Assembly (NCBI RefSeq): GCF_019898765.1
Contig: NZ_JAIOKB010000001.1
Span: 806,001-870,000, forward strand
Length of the DNA stretch: 64,000 nucleotides
Origin: Sphingomonas yunnanensis
Lineage (GTDB): Bacteria; Pseudomonadota; Alphaproteobacteria; Sphingomonadales; Sphingomonadaceae
Direction: 5' to 3'
Numbering within the stretch: position 1 is the stretch's first letter; each line of letters starts with the position of its first letter. Of this stretch, positions 47,152-58,080 are shown piece by piece. Made by a program: the position numbers and the translations under genes. Under the pieces are notes generated by a model, which made no database searches, had not been told where the DNA came from, and saw only the letters and a list, made by a program, of their open reading frames with translations.

Positions 47152-47634
47152 TCAGCTGTGCTCGCGCAGCACGCGTCCGGCCTCGCGCTTCCACTCGCGC
47201 TCTTTGATATGCTCACGCTTGTCGTGCGCCTTGCGGCCCTTGGCGAGCGCGAGCTCGACCTTGGCGCGGCCCTGGCCGTTGAAATAGACGGTGAGCGGCA
47301 CGAGCGTCATGCCCTCGCGCGCGACGGCGCCGTGCAGCTTGTTGATCTCGCGCTCGTGGAGCAGCAGCTTGCGCGGGCGCTTGGGCTCGTGGTTGAAACG
47401 GTTGCCGTGACTGAACTCGGGGATGTTCGAGTTGACCAGCCAGACCTCGTCGCCCTTCACCTCGGCGTAGCTCTCCGCGATCGATCCCTCGCCGAAGCGC
47501 AGGCTCTTCACCTCGGTGCCGCTGAGCACGATCCCCGCCTCATAGGTGGTGTCGATGGCGTAATCGAAGCGCGCACGGCGGTTCTCGGCGACGATCTTCT
47601 TCTTGTCGAAGGTGGCGGGCTTGGGACGCGACAT
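47152..47634 (-). CDS. smpB: SsrA-binding protein SmpB
   Basis: 160 residues, the normal length. It binds tmRNA for ribosome rescue. [45 protein letters not shown] region and [15 protein letters not shown] are typical; the basic C-terminal tail ([20 protein letters not shown]) enters the mRNA channel. ATG 47634 gives the expected start [15 protein letters not shown]. Confidence 0.96.
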   Translation of the reverse strand: MSRPKPATFDKKKIVAENRRARFDYAIDTTYEAGIVLSGTEVKSLRFGEGSIAESYAEVKGDEVWLVNSNIPEFSHGNRFNHEPKRPRKLLLHEREINKLHGAVAREGMTLVPLTVYFNGQGRAKVELALAKGRKAHDKREHIKEREWKREAGRVLREHS

Positions 47635-47725
47635 GCGCGCGATGTAGGCGCAGCCGCGCGCTAGGGCAAAGGGGGACGTGCGAGGATCATACACGGCGCG
47701 CCGCCGCCCCCCGCCGCGGCGTGCC

Positions 47726-48041
47726 TCACCGCCCCAGCGGTATCTTGAGCCGCACCATGCCGCGGTTGCTGACAAAGCCGCCGACCCCCGCCTGCTCGGC
47801 CTCGGCGGCGAGCTTGGCGCGGCCGCCGAGCACCCTCGTCTCCGCTTTCGGCAGAGCGGCGGCGTCCGCGTCATACCGCCCAGAGAGCGCGCGCAGGCGG
47901 AACCGCCTGCTCCGGCCCGCGTCCGCAGACCACCACCTCGCCGCCGGGGGCGTTCTCGGCGCAGCGCGGCGCCGCGGCGCGCGGTGGCGGCGCCAACAGC
48001 GGCCCCGCCACTGCAACCTGGAGGAGCCACCATGCCAGCAT
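47726..48041 (-). pseudogene. Frameshifted small exported protein gene
   Basis: ATG 48041, with GGAG close upstream, opens a signal-peptide-like frame ([16 protein letters not shown]) ending [13 protein letters not shown] before running to a stop at 47871. A neighbouring frame then continues [20 protein letters not shown] and ends [19 protein letters not shown] at 47726. Dropping one G joins them into a sensible ~105-residue protein resembling small sphingomonad exported proteins with a VVCGR motif. The break falls in an 18-base palindrome (47893-47910), so mutation or sequencing error are both possible. Confidence 0.6.
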
Positions 48042-48067
48042 CGCCGCTCCTCTCGTTTCACGCTGCG

Positions 48068-48949
48068 TTATAGCGCGGCGTGCGCCAGCGCGGCGTCGAC
48101 CGCCTGCCGGCTCGCCTCGCTCGGCCAGGTCATCGGCAGCCGCAGCCCGGCGGGGAAATCCGGCCGTACCCGAGTCATCGCGTACTTCACCGGTCCCGGC
48201 GACGCGTCGCTGAACAGAGCGACGTGGAGCGGGAACAGCCGGTCGTGCAGCGCCAGCGCCCGCGCAGCGTCGCGCGCGGCGCAGGCCCTTTGGAAATCGG
48301 CGCTGAGCCGCGGCGCGACATTGGCGGTGACGGAGATACACCCCACCCCACCCGTCGCATTATAGCCGAGTGCGAGATCGTCGTTGCCCGAGAGCTGGCA
48401 GAAGTCGGCCCCGAGCGCGGCGCGATGCTGCGACACGCGCTGGAGCACGCCCGAGGCGTCCTTCACCGCGACGAACACCCGCGGGAAGGCGGTGACGATC
48501 CGCACCAGCGTGTCGGGCAGGATGTCGGTCACGGTGCGCGCGGGCACGTTGTACAGCACGATCGGCAGCGGCGTGTCCTGCGCCAGTGCCTCGAAATGGC
48601 GGAAGATGCCCTCCTGCGAGGGCCTGTTGTAATATGGAGGGACCATCAGCGCCGCGTCGGCGCCGGCCTCCCTGGCGGCGCGCAGGTTGGCGGCGGCGAC
48701 CCGGGTGTCGTTCGAGCCCGCGCCCGCGATCACCGGGACGCGCCCGCGCGCCTGGTCGACGCAGATGCGTACGATCGCGAACTGCTCCTGCTGCGTCAGC
48801 GTCGCCGCCTCGCCGGTGGTGCCGCAGGGGACGAGCGCGGACGAGCCCTCGGCGACCTGCCACTCGATCAGCTCGCGATAGGCACGTTCGTCGAAGCCGC
48901 CCGCCGGGTCGAACGGGGTCACCAGGGCGGGGATGGAACCTGAGAACAT
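48068..48949 (-). CDS. dapA: 4-hydroxy-tetrahydrodipicolinate synthase
   Basis: 293 residues. The first committed step of lysine and diaminopimelate synthesis. PCGTTGEAATLTQQEQ, the Tyr of LYNVPARTVTD and the Schiff-base Lys in VAVKDASG are present, plus LSGNDDLAL. ATG 48949 is used. Divergent from the transglycosylase gene; cell-wall precursor and cell-wall turnover genes thus share a promoter region. Confidence 0.96.
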   Translation of the reverse strand: MFSGSIPALVTPFDPAGGFDERAYRELIEWQVAEGSSALVPCGTTGEAATLTQQEQFAIVRICVDQARGRVPVIAGAGSNDTRVAAANLRAAREAGADAALMVPPYYNRPSQEGIFRHFEALAQDTPLPIVLYNVPARTVTDILPDTLVRIVTAFPRVFVAVKDASGVLQRVSQHRAALGADFCQLSGNDDLALGYNATGGVGCISVTANVAPRLSADFQRACAARDAARALALHDRLFPLHVALFSDASPGPVKYAMTRVRPDFPAGLRLPMTWPSEASRQAVDAALAHAAL

Positions 48950-49044
48950 GAGGTGAATTTGCTCCTGCGACCGAATTGGGGGCGCCGTTCAGCGCAGATA
49001 CGGCTAGGGTCGCTAGTCTGTCCACCGGTCGCGTCGGTCAGAGA

Positions 49045-51024
49045 GTGAAGGCAGGTTCGTTGATCTTCGTCGTAGCAGCAGCAGGCGCCGCGATCCTCGC
49101 GGCGGGTCAATATGGTAGCGTCTCGGCGCCGCAGGGCGCCTCAGCCCCGGTTCCTACCCCGGCGGCGCCAATGCCCGGCATGGCGCAGCCGCTGGCACAG
49201 TGGAAGGTCCTCCAGCAGACCGACGCGCTGCCGTTCGACAGCTATGTCAGCTTCCTCACCGCGCACCCGGGCTGGCCCGGCGAGGCGGCGATGCGCCGCA
49301 CGGTGGAGCGCAAGGCGTCCGATCCGAACGTCGCGCCAGGCAGCGTCGCGGCCTACTGCCGCCGCTGGGCGCCGCTGACCGCGGGCGGCTGGGTGGCCTG
49401 CGCGCGCGCCTATATGGCCACCGGCGCCAGCGCCCAGGCGCAGGAGGCGGCGCGCACCGCTTGGCGGCTCGGGTCGCTCTCGGCACAGGACGAGACGGCG
49501 GTGCTGGGCCAGTTCGGCTCGGCGCTCACGCCGGCCGACCACGACCGCCGCCTGGACGCTCTGCTGTGGCAAGGAAATATCTCGGCGGCGGCGCGCGTGC
49601 TGCCCTACACCAGCGCGTCGGCGCGGCCGCTGTTCACCGCGCGGCTCGCGCTGCGCAGCGACTCGCCCGAGGCCTCGTCGTTGGCGGCGAGCGACGACGC
49701 GATCGGCGCGCGCGACCCGGGCTATATCGCGGACAAAGCGACCTGGCTGCGCAACGCGGGCGCCTCGCCCAGCGCGCGCTCGTGGCTGGCGCGGGCCCGC
49801 AGCGGCATGGCGCTGCCGGGCAATGTCGAGAAATTCTACGAGGTGCTGCTGGTCAACGCGCGCGCCGCCGCGGCCGACGGGCAGTGGCAGACCGCCTATG
49901 ACATCGCGCGCCAGATCGACGACGCCTATCCGCCGGGCACCGATGTCTCGACCAAGGGCTATGGCGAGCGCGACGATTACACCTCGCTGGCATGGCTCGC
50001 CGGCCAGGCCGCGACCCGGCTCAACCGCCCGGCCGACGCTCGTGCGATGTTCGAGCGTTACGGCCGTGCCAGCCAGGCGCCGCAGACACGCGCCAAGGGC
50101 TTCTACTGGGCGGCGCGCGCCGCCGAGAAGGCGCAGCAGCCCGACACCGGGCCGCTGTTCGAGCGCGCCGCTGGCTATCGCGACCAATATTACGGCCAGC
50201 TCGCGATCGAGCACCTCGGGCGTCGTCTGACCGCCCCGCCCGCGCCGCCCACGCCAGCGATCGATCCCGCCGCGCGCCAGGCCTTCTACGCGCGCGAGAT
50301 CGTCCGCGCCGCGCAGTTCCTCGGCCAGACCGGCCAGTATCAGGACCAGACCGCCTTCGTGAAGCAGATCGCGGCGGTGGCGAAGGGCGACACCGACCAT
50401 TATCTCGCCGACGAGCTGTCGCGCCAGCTGCGCCGCCCTGACCTCGGCGTGCTGGTGGGACGCAGCGCGATGCAGAACGGGTTGACCGAGTATAGCGCGA
50501 ACGGCTTCCCCACCGTCGCGGTGCCGGGCGGCTATGAGGACCAGTGGACGATGATCCACGCGGTGGCGCGGCAGGAGAGTCAGTTCGACCGCACCGCGCG
50601 CAGCCCGGTCGGCGCCGCCGGGCTGATGCAGCTGATGCCCGCCACCGCGCGCGAGCAGGCGGGTAAGCTCGGCCTGTCCTATGACGCCGGGCGGCTGGTC
50701 GACGACACGGGCTACAACATCCAGCTCGGCTCGAGCTATTTCCAGCGCATCTTCGGGCTGTACGGGAGCTATCCGCTGGCGATCGCGGCGTATAACGCCG
50801 GGCCGGGCAACGTGAACAAATGGGTCCGCGCCAACGGTGACCCGCGCACCGGCGCGGTCGACATGGTCGACTGGGTCGAGGCCATTCCTTATTCCGAGAC
50901 GCGCAACTACGTGCAGCGCGTGCTCGAGAATGCCGTGGTGTACGACCTGATGAACCCGCCCCGTGCGCGCAGCCGCGGGCCCAACAATCTCAGCTGGTAC
51001 CTGGGACGCGGGCGCGGCGGCTGA
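49045..51024 (+). CDS. Soluble lytic murein transglycosylase (Slt70-like)
   Basis: About 659 residues from GTG 49045, which places a signal-like segment (AGSLIFVVAAAGAAILAAG) at the start; a TTG at 48976 is the alternative. A long alpha-helical solenoid (about residues 60-490) precedes the SLT domain with the catalytic Glu in ARQESQFDRTARS, LMQLMPATAREQ and AIAAYNAGPGNVNKW. It cleaves peptidoglycan glycan strands to anhydromuropeptides, which the AmpG-like permease could import. Confidence 0.9.
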   Translation: MKAGSLIFVVAAAGAAILAAGQYGSVSAPQGASAPVPTPAAPMPGMAQPLAQWKVLQQTDALPFDSYVSFLTAHPGWPGEAAMRRTVERKASDPNVAPGSVAAYCRRWAPLTAGGWVACARAYMATGASAQAQEAARTAWRLGSLSAQDETAVLGQFGSALTPADHDRRLDALLWQGNISAAARVLPYTSASARPLFTARLALRSDSPEASSLAASDDAIGARDPGYIADKATWLRNAGASPSARSWLARARSGMALPGNVEKFYEVLLVNARAAAADGQWQTAYDIARQIDDAYPPGTDVSTKGYGERDDYTSLAWLAGQAATRLNRPADARAMFERYGRASQAPQTRAKGFYWAARAAEKAQQPDTGPLFERAAGYRDQYYGQLAIEHLGRRLTAPPAPPTPAIDPAARQAFYAREIVRAAQFLGQTGQYQDQTAFVKQIAAVAKGDTDHYLADELSRQLRRPDLGVLVGRSAMQNGLTEYSANGFPTVAVPGGYEDQWTMIHAVARQESQFDRTARSPVGAAGLMQLMPATAREQAGKLGLSYDAGRLVDDTGYNIQLGSSYFQRIFGLYGSYPLAIAAYNAGPGNVNKWVRANGDPRTGAVDMVDWVEAIPYSETRNYVQRVLENAVVYDLMNPPRARSRGPNNLSWYLGRGRGG

Positions 51025-51069
51025 CCGCGCCACCGGCCCGCCGCCGGCGGGTCCGATCGCGCGTGCCGC

Positions 51070-52710
51070 TCACTTCCGCTCGGCGGCGCTCCGGTCACGG
51101 GTGGCGGCGAACTCGCTGCCCCTGGTCCAGCTCGGCCAGACGCTGGACCGGCCCAGCCGCGCCCCGACATCGTGGAAGAGGTCGACGTCCCTCGCCGCGC
51201 CGCGCAGGTCCCAGCCCGCGTCCCAGCTGTCGCAGGTCTTGTGGTAGCAGGCCATGTAATCGTCGAGCCATTTCTGCCCCGCGACTCGGCCGCCCTGCGC
51301 CAGGTCGGGCGCCCCGCCGAGCGCCATCAGCAGCAGCGCGGGCACGCCGCGCCGCACCGTCGAGAAATGGTCGGCGCGGTAGAACAGGCCGCGCTCGCTG
51401 AACGTCTCGGGCGTGATCGTCCGCCCCTGCGCGCGCGCCGCCGCGGCGAGCAGCGGGTCGAGCGTCGATTGGCCGGGGCCGACCAGCACGACGTCCTTGG
51501 CCGGTCCCGCGGTCTGGAGGATGTCGAGCGTCAGGTTCGCCGCGGTGGTGGCGAGCGGCATGGTCGGGTGCGTCGCGTAATATTCGGACCCGAGCAGCCC
51601 GCGCTCCTCGCCGGTCCATAACGCGAAGACGAGCGAGCGCTCGGGCGTCGGCCCCGCCTTGAACAGCCGGGCCAGCTCGACCACGCCCGCGGTGCCGAGC
51701 GCGTCGTCGTTGGCGCCCGGCCGCAGCGTGCGCCCGCTCGCGTCGGGCGGACCGTCGCCATAAGCGTCCCAGTGCGCCGCGACCATCACCGACTCATCGG
51801 GGCGGGTGCGGCCGGGGATCTTGGCGAGCACGTTGGCGCTGGTGATGCGCTCCACCTTCACCGTCGCGGCGACGGAGAAGCTCTTGCCCATCGCGACCGG
51901 GCGGAACGACGCCGAGCGCGCCTTCACCCGCAGCGCGGCCAGGTCGAGACCGGCGGCGGCAAACAGCCGCTCGGCGGCGTCATGCTCGATCCAGCCCTGG
52001 AGCGGCACGCGCGGGTCGTCCGCCCCTCGGACGATGTCGTAATTCTCGCCGTTCGAGGCGTTGACGGTCGACCAGGGGTAGCCCGCCCCAGCCGTGTCAT
52101 GGATGATCAGCGCGGCGGCGGCGCCCTGCCGTGCGGCCTCCTCGAACTTATAGGTCCAGCGCCCGTAATAGGTCATCCGACGGTCGCCGAAGCGGCCCTT
52201 GGCGTCGTCGCCCGCCTGCGCCTCGAAGTCGGGATCGTTGACGAGGAAGACCAGGGTCTTGCCGCGCAGGTCCATGCCCTTGAAGTCGTCCCACTGCGCC
52301 TCGGGCGCGCGCACGCCATAGCCGACGAAGACCAGCGGCGAGTCGGTGATCGCGATCGCCGCCGCCGGCCGCACGCTGGTCACCGCCACCTCCTTGCCCT
52401 GCGTGAGGGTCACGTCGCCGACGCGCATCGTGGCCTCGGGCGCGACGCGCGTGTGGATCAGCGGCACCTGCTGGAGATACTGGCCGTCGGGCCCCGCCGG
52501 CGCGAGCCCCAGCGCCTTGAAGCGTGCCACCAGCCAGTCGAGCGTTCGCTTCTCGCCCGGCGTCCCCGGTGCGCGGCCGCCGAAGTCGGGCGCGGCGAGC
52601 GTGCGGACGTCGTCGGACAGCCGCTTCGGGTCGGCGTGGGGCACCCCCTGCGCGAGCGCGGGCGCCGCGATCAGCGCGAGCGCGGTCAGGGGAGCGAGGC
52701 GTCGGGTCAA
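51070..52710 (-). CDS. M28-family metallopeptidase, secreted
   Basis: 546 residues. A TTG start at 52710 (AAGGA upstream) directly gives a signal peptide (LAPLTALALIAAPALAQG). A PA-like insert lies around residues 130-260. Zinc ligands appear in VAAHWDAYGDG, GANDDALGTAGV, the EERGLLGSEYY Glu pair, and a late His in YRADHFS. Likely an aminopeptidase in the periplasm. It starts four bases after the NYN gene stop, so the two are co-transcribed. Confidence 0.9.
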   Translation of the reverse strand: MTRRLAPLTALALIAAPALAQGVPHADPKRLSDDVRTLAAPDFGGRAPGTPGEKRTLDWLVARFKALGLAPAGPDGQYLQQVPLIHTRVAPEATMRVGDVTLTQGKEVAVTSVRPAAAIAITDSPLVFVGYGVRAPEAQWDDFKGMDLRGKTLVFLVNDPDFEAQAGDDAKGRFGDRRMTYYGRWTYKFEEAARQGAAAALIIHDTAGAGYPWSTVNASNGENYDIVRGADDPRVPLQGWIEHDAAERLFAAAGLDLAALRVKARSASFRPVAMGKSFSVAATVKVERITSANVLAKIPGRTRPDESVMVAAHWDAYGDGPPDASGRTLRPGANDDALGTAGVVELARLFKAGPTPERSLVFALWTGEERGLLGSEYYATHPTMPLATTAANLTLDILQTAGPAKDVVLVGPGQSTLDPLLAAAARAQGRTITPETFSERGLFYRADHFSTVRRGVPALLLMALGGAPDLAQGGRVAGQKWLDDYMACYHKTCDSWDAGWDLRGAARDVDLFHDVGARLGRSSVWPSWTRGSEFAATRDRSAAERK

Positions 52711-52714
52711 AACT

Positions 52715-53494
52715 TCAGTCCTTCCAGCGTACGTAGACGTGGTTCTCGCGCCGATCGACGTCGATCGACGGGATCGCGTCGACCAGGTCCGAGAGCCGCT
52801 TGTAGCCATAGTTGCGCACGTCGAAGCTCGAGCGGTTGGCGGCACGCTGCCCGAGCGCGGAGAGGCCGACGAAGCCGTCCCTATCGGGCTTAAGCGAGTC
52901 GTAGGCGTCGTGGAGCAGGTGAAGCAACTCGGGATCATCGACCGTCCCCGCGGCGCGCGCGGGAGCGGCGACGGTCGTGCCGATCGCGGGCGGCACCGAC
53001 TGATCGAACGGCACCTCGACCCGACGTGCGCGCTTGGGCTTGGTCGTCTCGACCAGCGCGTTGACGTCGATGAAGCGCGTGCACGCGTTGCGAAAGCCCT
53101 CCGGCGTGTTGGCGTTGCCGAAGCCGTAGACGTCGAGCCCGTCCTGCCGGATGCGCGTGGCGAGCGGCATGAAGTCACTGTCCGACGACATGATCCCGAA
53201 GGCGTCGACCCGGCCGCGGTGGAGCAGGTCCATCGCGTCGATCGTCATCTTCATGTCGGTGGCGTTCTTGCCGCGCGTGAGGTCGAACTGCTGCTGCGGC
53301 TCGATGCCGTGCTTGACGGTCATGTCGCGCCAGCCCTTGAGCGCCTCCTTGACCCAGTTGCCGTAGACACGGCGGACGTTGACGCTGCCGAACTCGGCGA
53401 GCGCGGTGAGCACCGCGTCGAGCGCGTTCCACGATGCGTTGTCGGCGTCGATCAACAGCGCGATGTTGCGGGTGGGGAGGTCGTCGGCGGGCAT
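52715..53494 (-). CDS. NYN-domain RNase-like protein with LOTUS (OST-HTH) domain
   Basis: 259 residues. The PIN-like NYN domain (residues 8-150) begins NIALLIDADNASWNALDAVL and has ATDMKMTIDAMDLL and the acidic IMSSDSDFMPLATRIRQ. The C-terminal OST-HTH/LOTUS domain runs through GFVGLSALGQRAANR, FDVRNYGYKRLSDLVDAI to the end. NYN proteins are metal-dependent RNases; the LOTUS domain binds RNA. The substrate is unknown. ATG 53494. Confidence 0.9.
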   Translation of the reverse strand: MPADDLPTRNIALLIDADNASWNALDAVLTALAEFGSVNVRRVYGNWVKEALKGWRDMTVKHGIEPQQQFDLTRGKNATDMKMTIDAMDLLHRGRVDAFGIMSSDSDFMPLATRIRQDGLDVYGFGNANTPEGFRNACTRFIDVNALVETTKPKRARRVEVPFDQSVPPAIGTTVAAPARAAGTVDDPELLHLLHDAYDSLKPDRDGFVGLSALGQRAANRSSFDVRNYGYKRLSDLVDAIPSIDVDRRENHVYVRWKD

Positions 53495-53548
53495 GCCGCT
53501 GCATCGGCGGTGGAACGACGCAGGTCAACGGTTATGAGCGGATCGCGA

Positions 53549-53765
53549 TTAGCCGGTTGAGTTCGCTCGCCGACCACAGTGATCGCTGCGATAGGCCACG
53601 GTCGCGTCGATCTCGTCCTGCTTGGTCGGTCGCACGCTGCCGTCGGGATCGTCGACCTGGCCGAGATCGGCCTCGCTGCCGACCTCGCGCGCCAACGCGC
53701 CGCCGCCGCTACCGGGCTCCGCCACGCCGCCGGGATCATCCCCTCGATCACGTCTTCGTCGTCAT
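53549..53765 (-). pseudogene. Possible small acidic protein gene, interrupted or GTG-started
   Basis: From GTG 53725 to TAA 53549 the minus strand encodes 58 residues, with ALAREVGSEADLGQVDDPDG and SVRPTKQDEIDATVAYRSD, a composition unlike shadow frames. The only ATG nearby (53765) gives MTTKT and a stop; removing one T joins it smoothly to DRGDDPGGVAEPG. So this is either a short GTG-started gene or a one-base frameshift remnant. I do not recognise the family. The rest of 53495-53840 shows nothing. Confidence 0.4.
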
Positions 53766-53840
53766 GGTCGCGCGCTCTCGGTACGCGGGTTCACGCTCGC
53801 CGTCGTCACTCTCTTTCTCTTGACCTGACGACGCCGTCCC

Positions 53841-54323
53841 TCAGCCGGGCGGATAGGAGACCGCCACGATCTCATAGTCGCGCTCGCCCGCGGGCAGGTG
53901 GACGCGGCGCAGGTCGCCCACCCCCGCACCTCGCAGCGCGCGTGCCAGCGGCGCGTTCCAGCCGACCCGTCCCGCGCCCGCCTCGGCCTCGTCGTCGCCG
54001 ACGAGCGTGAGCACCCGCTCCCTGCCATCCTCGTCGACGATGGTGACCGTAGCGCCGAACCAGACGCGCGTGCGATCAGGCTGCTGCGCCGGATCGACCA
54101 CCTTGGCGACCTTCATCCGCTTCGACAGCCAGCCGAGCCGCCGGTCGATCTCGCGCAGCCGCTTACGGCCGTAGATATAGTCGCCGTTCTCGGAGCGGTC
54201 GCCGTTGCCCGCGGCCCAGGCGATCGTCTCGACCAGCGCGGGGCGCTCGGTGGCGAAGAGCTGGTCGTACTCGGCGCGCAGCGCGGCATAGCCCGCGGGG
54301 GTGATGTAATTGGGTCGATCCAT
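53841..54323 (-). CDS. greB: Transcription elongation factor GreB
   Basis: 160 residues. The N-terminal coiled coil (YITPAGYAALRAEYDQLF ... NGDRSENGDYIYGRKRLREI) carries the acidic tip typical of Gre factors; the C-terminal FKBP-like domain covers VWFGATVTIVDEDGRERVLT to the end. It rescues backtracked RNA polymerase by stimulating transcript cleavage. The ENGDYIYGRKR block favours GreB over GreA. Some terminal residues differ from the usual pattern. Confidence 0.88.
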   Translation of the reverse strand: MDRPNYITPAGYAALRAEYDQLFATERPALVETIAWAAGNGDRSENGDYIYGRKRLREIDRRLGWLSKRMKVAKVVDPAQQPDRTRVWFGATVTIVDEDGRERVLTLVGDDEAEAGAGRVGWNAPLARALRGAGVGDLRRVHLPAGERDYEIVAVSYPPG

Positions 54324-54431
54324 CCGCGCAGCTACCCCGGCCAGGGCCGCGAGGGGAAGCGATTACCACGGCGACGCCGGACGGGCGGCGGCGCGGGCAC
54401 GATCACGTGCGCCCGCGCCGCCGCCCTCTCC

Positions 54432-56111
<1,680 letters not shown>

Positions 56112-56217
56112 CTGGCGCGCTGCTCCATGGACTGGGTGCGTCGGGAAATCGGTGGCGGGCATGTAAGCCCGCCGGCGTGCGTTGGCAAATTGGCAACGCT
56201 TGATTACGCCGGCTCGA

Positions 56218-57642
56218 ATGAACCGCTCCCCGCTTCGCCCCGCCGCGCTCGCCGCCAGCGCCCTCGTCACCCTCCTCGCGCTCGCGGCGCCCGCCGCGGC
56301 GCAGCATGCCGTGCCGAACGCTCCTGCGGCGGTGGCCCCCGAGGTGGCGGCGCTGCGCGACGCCGCGCTGAAGGACGAGCTCGCCTATCAGCTGGTGGAG
56401 GGGCTGACGACCGAGATCGGCCAGCGGCTCGCGGCGACCGACGCCGAGGCGCGCGCGCGCGACTGGGCGGTGAAGAAGCTGACCGCGCTCGGCTTCAGCA
56501 ACGTGCGCGCCGAGCCCTTCACCATGCCTTTGTGGCTGCGCGGCGAGGAGGAGGCCGAGATCGTCGCGCCTTTCCCGCAGAAGCTCAAGCTGGTCGCGCT
56601 CGGCCACTCCGCCGCGACCCCGCCCAAGGGGATCACCGCGGAGGTGGTCGTGTTCCCGACCTACGGCGACCTGGTCGCCGCGCCGGCTGGCTCGCTCAGG
56701 GGCAAGATCGCCTATGTCGGCAACAGCATGCAGCCGACGCAGGACGGCTCGGGCTACGGCGCCAACGGCGTCGCGCGCTTCAACGGCCCCGGCGTGGCGG
56801 CGAGCAAGGGCGCGGCGGCGATCGTGATCCGCTCGATCGGCACCGACACGCACCGGCTGCCGCACACCGGCACCACCGACTTCCCCGACGGCGTGAGGCC
56901 GATCCCCGCCGCGGCGCTATCGGTGCCCGACGCCACGCTGATCGAGCGCATGGCCAAGCGCGGCCAGCCGATCCGGATGCACCTGCTGCTCACCCCGCGC
57001 TCGCCCGGGCCGAGCCAGTCGGGCAACGTCATCGCCGAGGTGCCAGGGACCGACCCGAGCGCGGGCGTGGTGCTGGTCGGCGGTCATCTCGACAGCTGGG
57101 ACCTCGCCACCGGCGCGATCGACGATGCCAGCGGGGTGGCGATCACCGCGGCCGCGGCCAAGCGCATCCTCGACAGCGGCCATAGGCCGCGCCGCACCAT
57201 CCGCGTCGTCTGGTTCGGCGCGGAGGAGGTCGGCGGACTCGGCGGCGCCGCTTATGCCGCACGCCACGGCACGGAGCGCCACGCCATCGCGGCGGAGAGC
57301 GACTTCGGCGCCGACCGCGTGTGGCGCTTCGAGACGATGCTGCCGGAGAGCGCTGCCGCGGTCGGCGATCGGCTCGCCAGCGCGCTCGCCCCGCTGGGTA
57401 TCGTGCACGGCGCGGGCAAGGCGGGCGACGGCACCGATATTGCCGCGACGATCGCTACCGGCGTGGCCGGGGTAGACCTCAACCAGTCCGGGCTTCGCTA
57501 CTTCGACACGCACCACACGCCCGACGACACGCTCGAGCGGGTCGACCCGGAACAGCTGCGCCAGAATGTCGCTGCCTGGACGACGATGCTGGCGGTCGTC
57601 GCCGACGCGCCCGAGGAGATCGGGCCGGTACCACGGCCGTGA
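56218..57642 (+). CDS. M28-family peptidase, secreted
   Basis: 474 residues from ATG 56218, giving a signal peptide (LAASALVTLLALAAPAAAQ). A PA-like domain (about residues 130-240) precedes the zinc peptidase with GGHLDSWDLATGAIDDASG, FGAEEVGGLGGAAYA, the AESDFGADR Asp and the terminal THHTPDDTLERV His. It resembles carboxypeptidase-Q/aminopeptidase-like M28 enzymes. An in-frame ATG at 56182 would delay the signal and is rejected. Divergent from ettA. Confidence 0.92.
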   Translation: MNRSPLRPAALAASALVTLLALAAPAAAQHAVPNAPAAVAPEVAALRDAALKDELAYQLVEGLTTEIGQRLAATDAEARARDWAVKKLTALGFSNVRAEPFTMPLWLRGEEEAEIVAPFPQKLKLVALGHSAATPPKGITAEVVVFPTYGDLVAAPAGSLRGKIAYVGNSMQPTQDGSGYGANGVARFNGPGVAASKGAAAIVIRSIGTDTHRLPHTGTTDFPDGVRPIPAAALSVPDATLIERMAKRGQPIRMHLLLTPRSPGPSQSGNVIAEVPGTDPSAGVVLVGGHLDSWDLATGAIDDASGVAITAAAAKRILDSGHRPRRTIRVVWFGAEEVGGLGGAAYAARHGTERHAIAAESDFGADRVWRFETMLPESAAAVGDRLASALAPLGIVHGAGKAGDGTDIAATIATGVAGVDLNQSGLRYFDTHHTPDDTLERVDPEQLRQNVAAWTTMLAVVADAPEEIGPVPRP

Positions 57643-57704
57643 GCGAAGGGCGGCGGCGGGCGCCACCGTTCGTCGCAACCTTTCGGAGAGATGAATTTTG
57701 CTTA

Positions 57705-57732
57705 TTGACCCCCCGCGGCGGTAGGGTATGGC
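57705..57732 (+). promoter_or_regulatory. Possible housekeeping promoter for the small lipoprotein pair
   Basis: TTGACC (57705-57710) and TATGGC (57727-57732) with a 16-base spacer, 62 bases before the ATG at 57794. Moderate match to a sigma-70-type promoter; no other good candidate lies in this 151-base gap. Confidence 0.35.
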
Positions 57733-57793
57733 GAGCGTTCGCGACGGCGTTGGGGTCGGCCGCGAATGGTTTATGATGCTTGGGAGCATTCAG

Positions 57794-58057
57794 ATGAAGA
57801 AGATCCTGCTCGTCGCCGCCGCCGCGTCGCTGATGTCGGTCGCCGCCTGCTCGAAGTCGCCGGAGGCCGCCGCGGTCGAGAACAACGCCGACATGATGGC
57901 GGACAACATGGACGCGCTCGCGAGCAACGTCGCCGACGTGTCGAACACCACCGCGAACCCGTTCGCCGAGGACAATGCCGAGGCGGTCGCCGAGAACATC
58001 CACTCGGCCGCCGACAATGTCCGCGACGCCGGTGAGGACGCCGCGCACAACATGTGA
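57794..58057 (+). CDS. Small exported lipoprotein-like protein, copy 1
   Basis: 87 residues. ATG 57794 follows GGGAG; the signal MKKILLVAAAASLMSVAAC ends in a lipobox-like VAAC. The mature part is acidic and Asn/Ala-rich (ENNADMMADNMDALASNVAD), with no recognised domain. It is clearly related to the next gene over ACxxSPExAxxxNNAxMMADxxxxxA. Function unknown. The stop overlaps a GTG (58054) of the second copy. Confidence 0.75.
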   Translation: MKKILLVAAAASLMSVAACSKSPEAAAVENNADMMADNMDALASNVADVSNTTANPFAEDNAEAVAENIHSAADNVRDAGEDAAHNM

Positions 58058-58080
58058 TCGACCGGGTCGGGTTCGGGATA

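Noticed and set aside
48976..49044. TTG 48976 as start of the lytic transglycosylase
   Set aside because: It would put about 23 polar residues before the signal segment; GTG 49045 fits better, though not proven.
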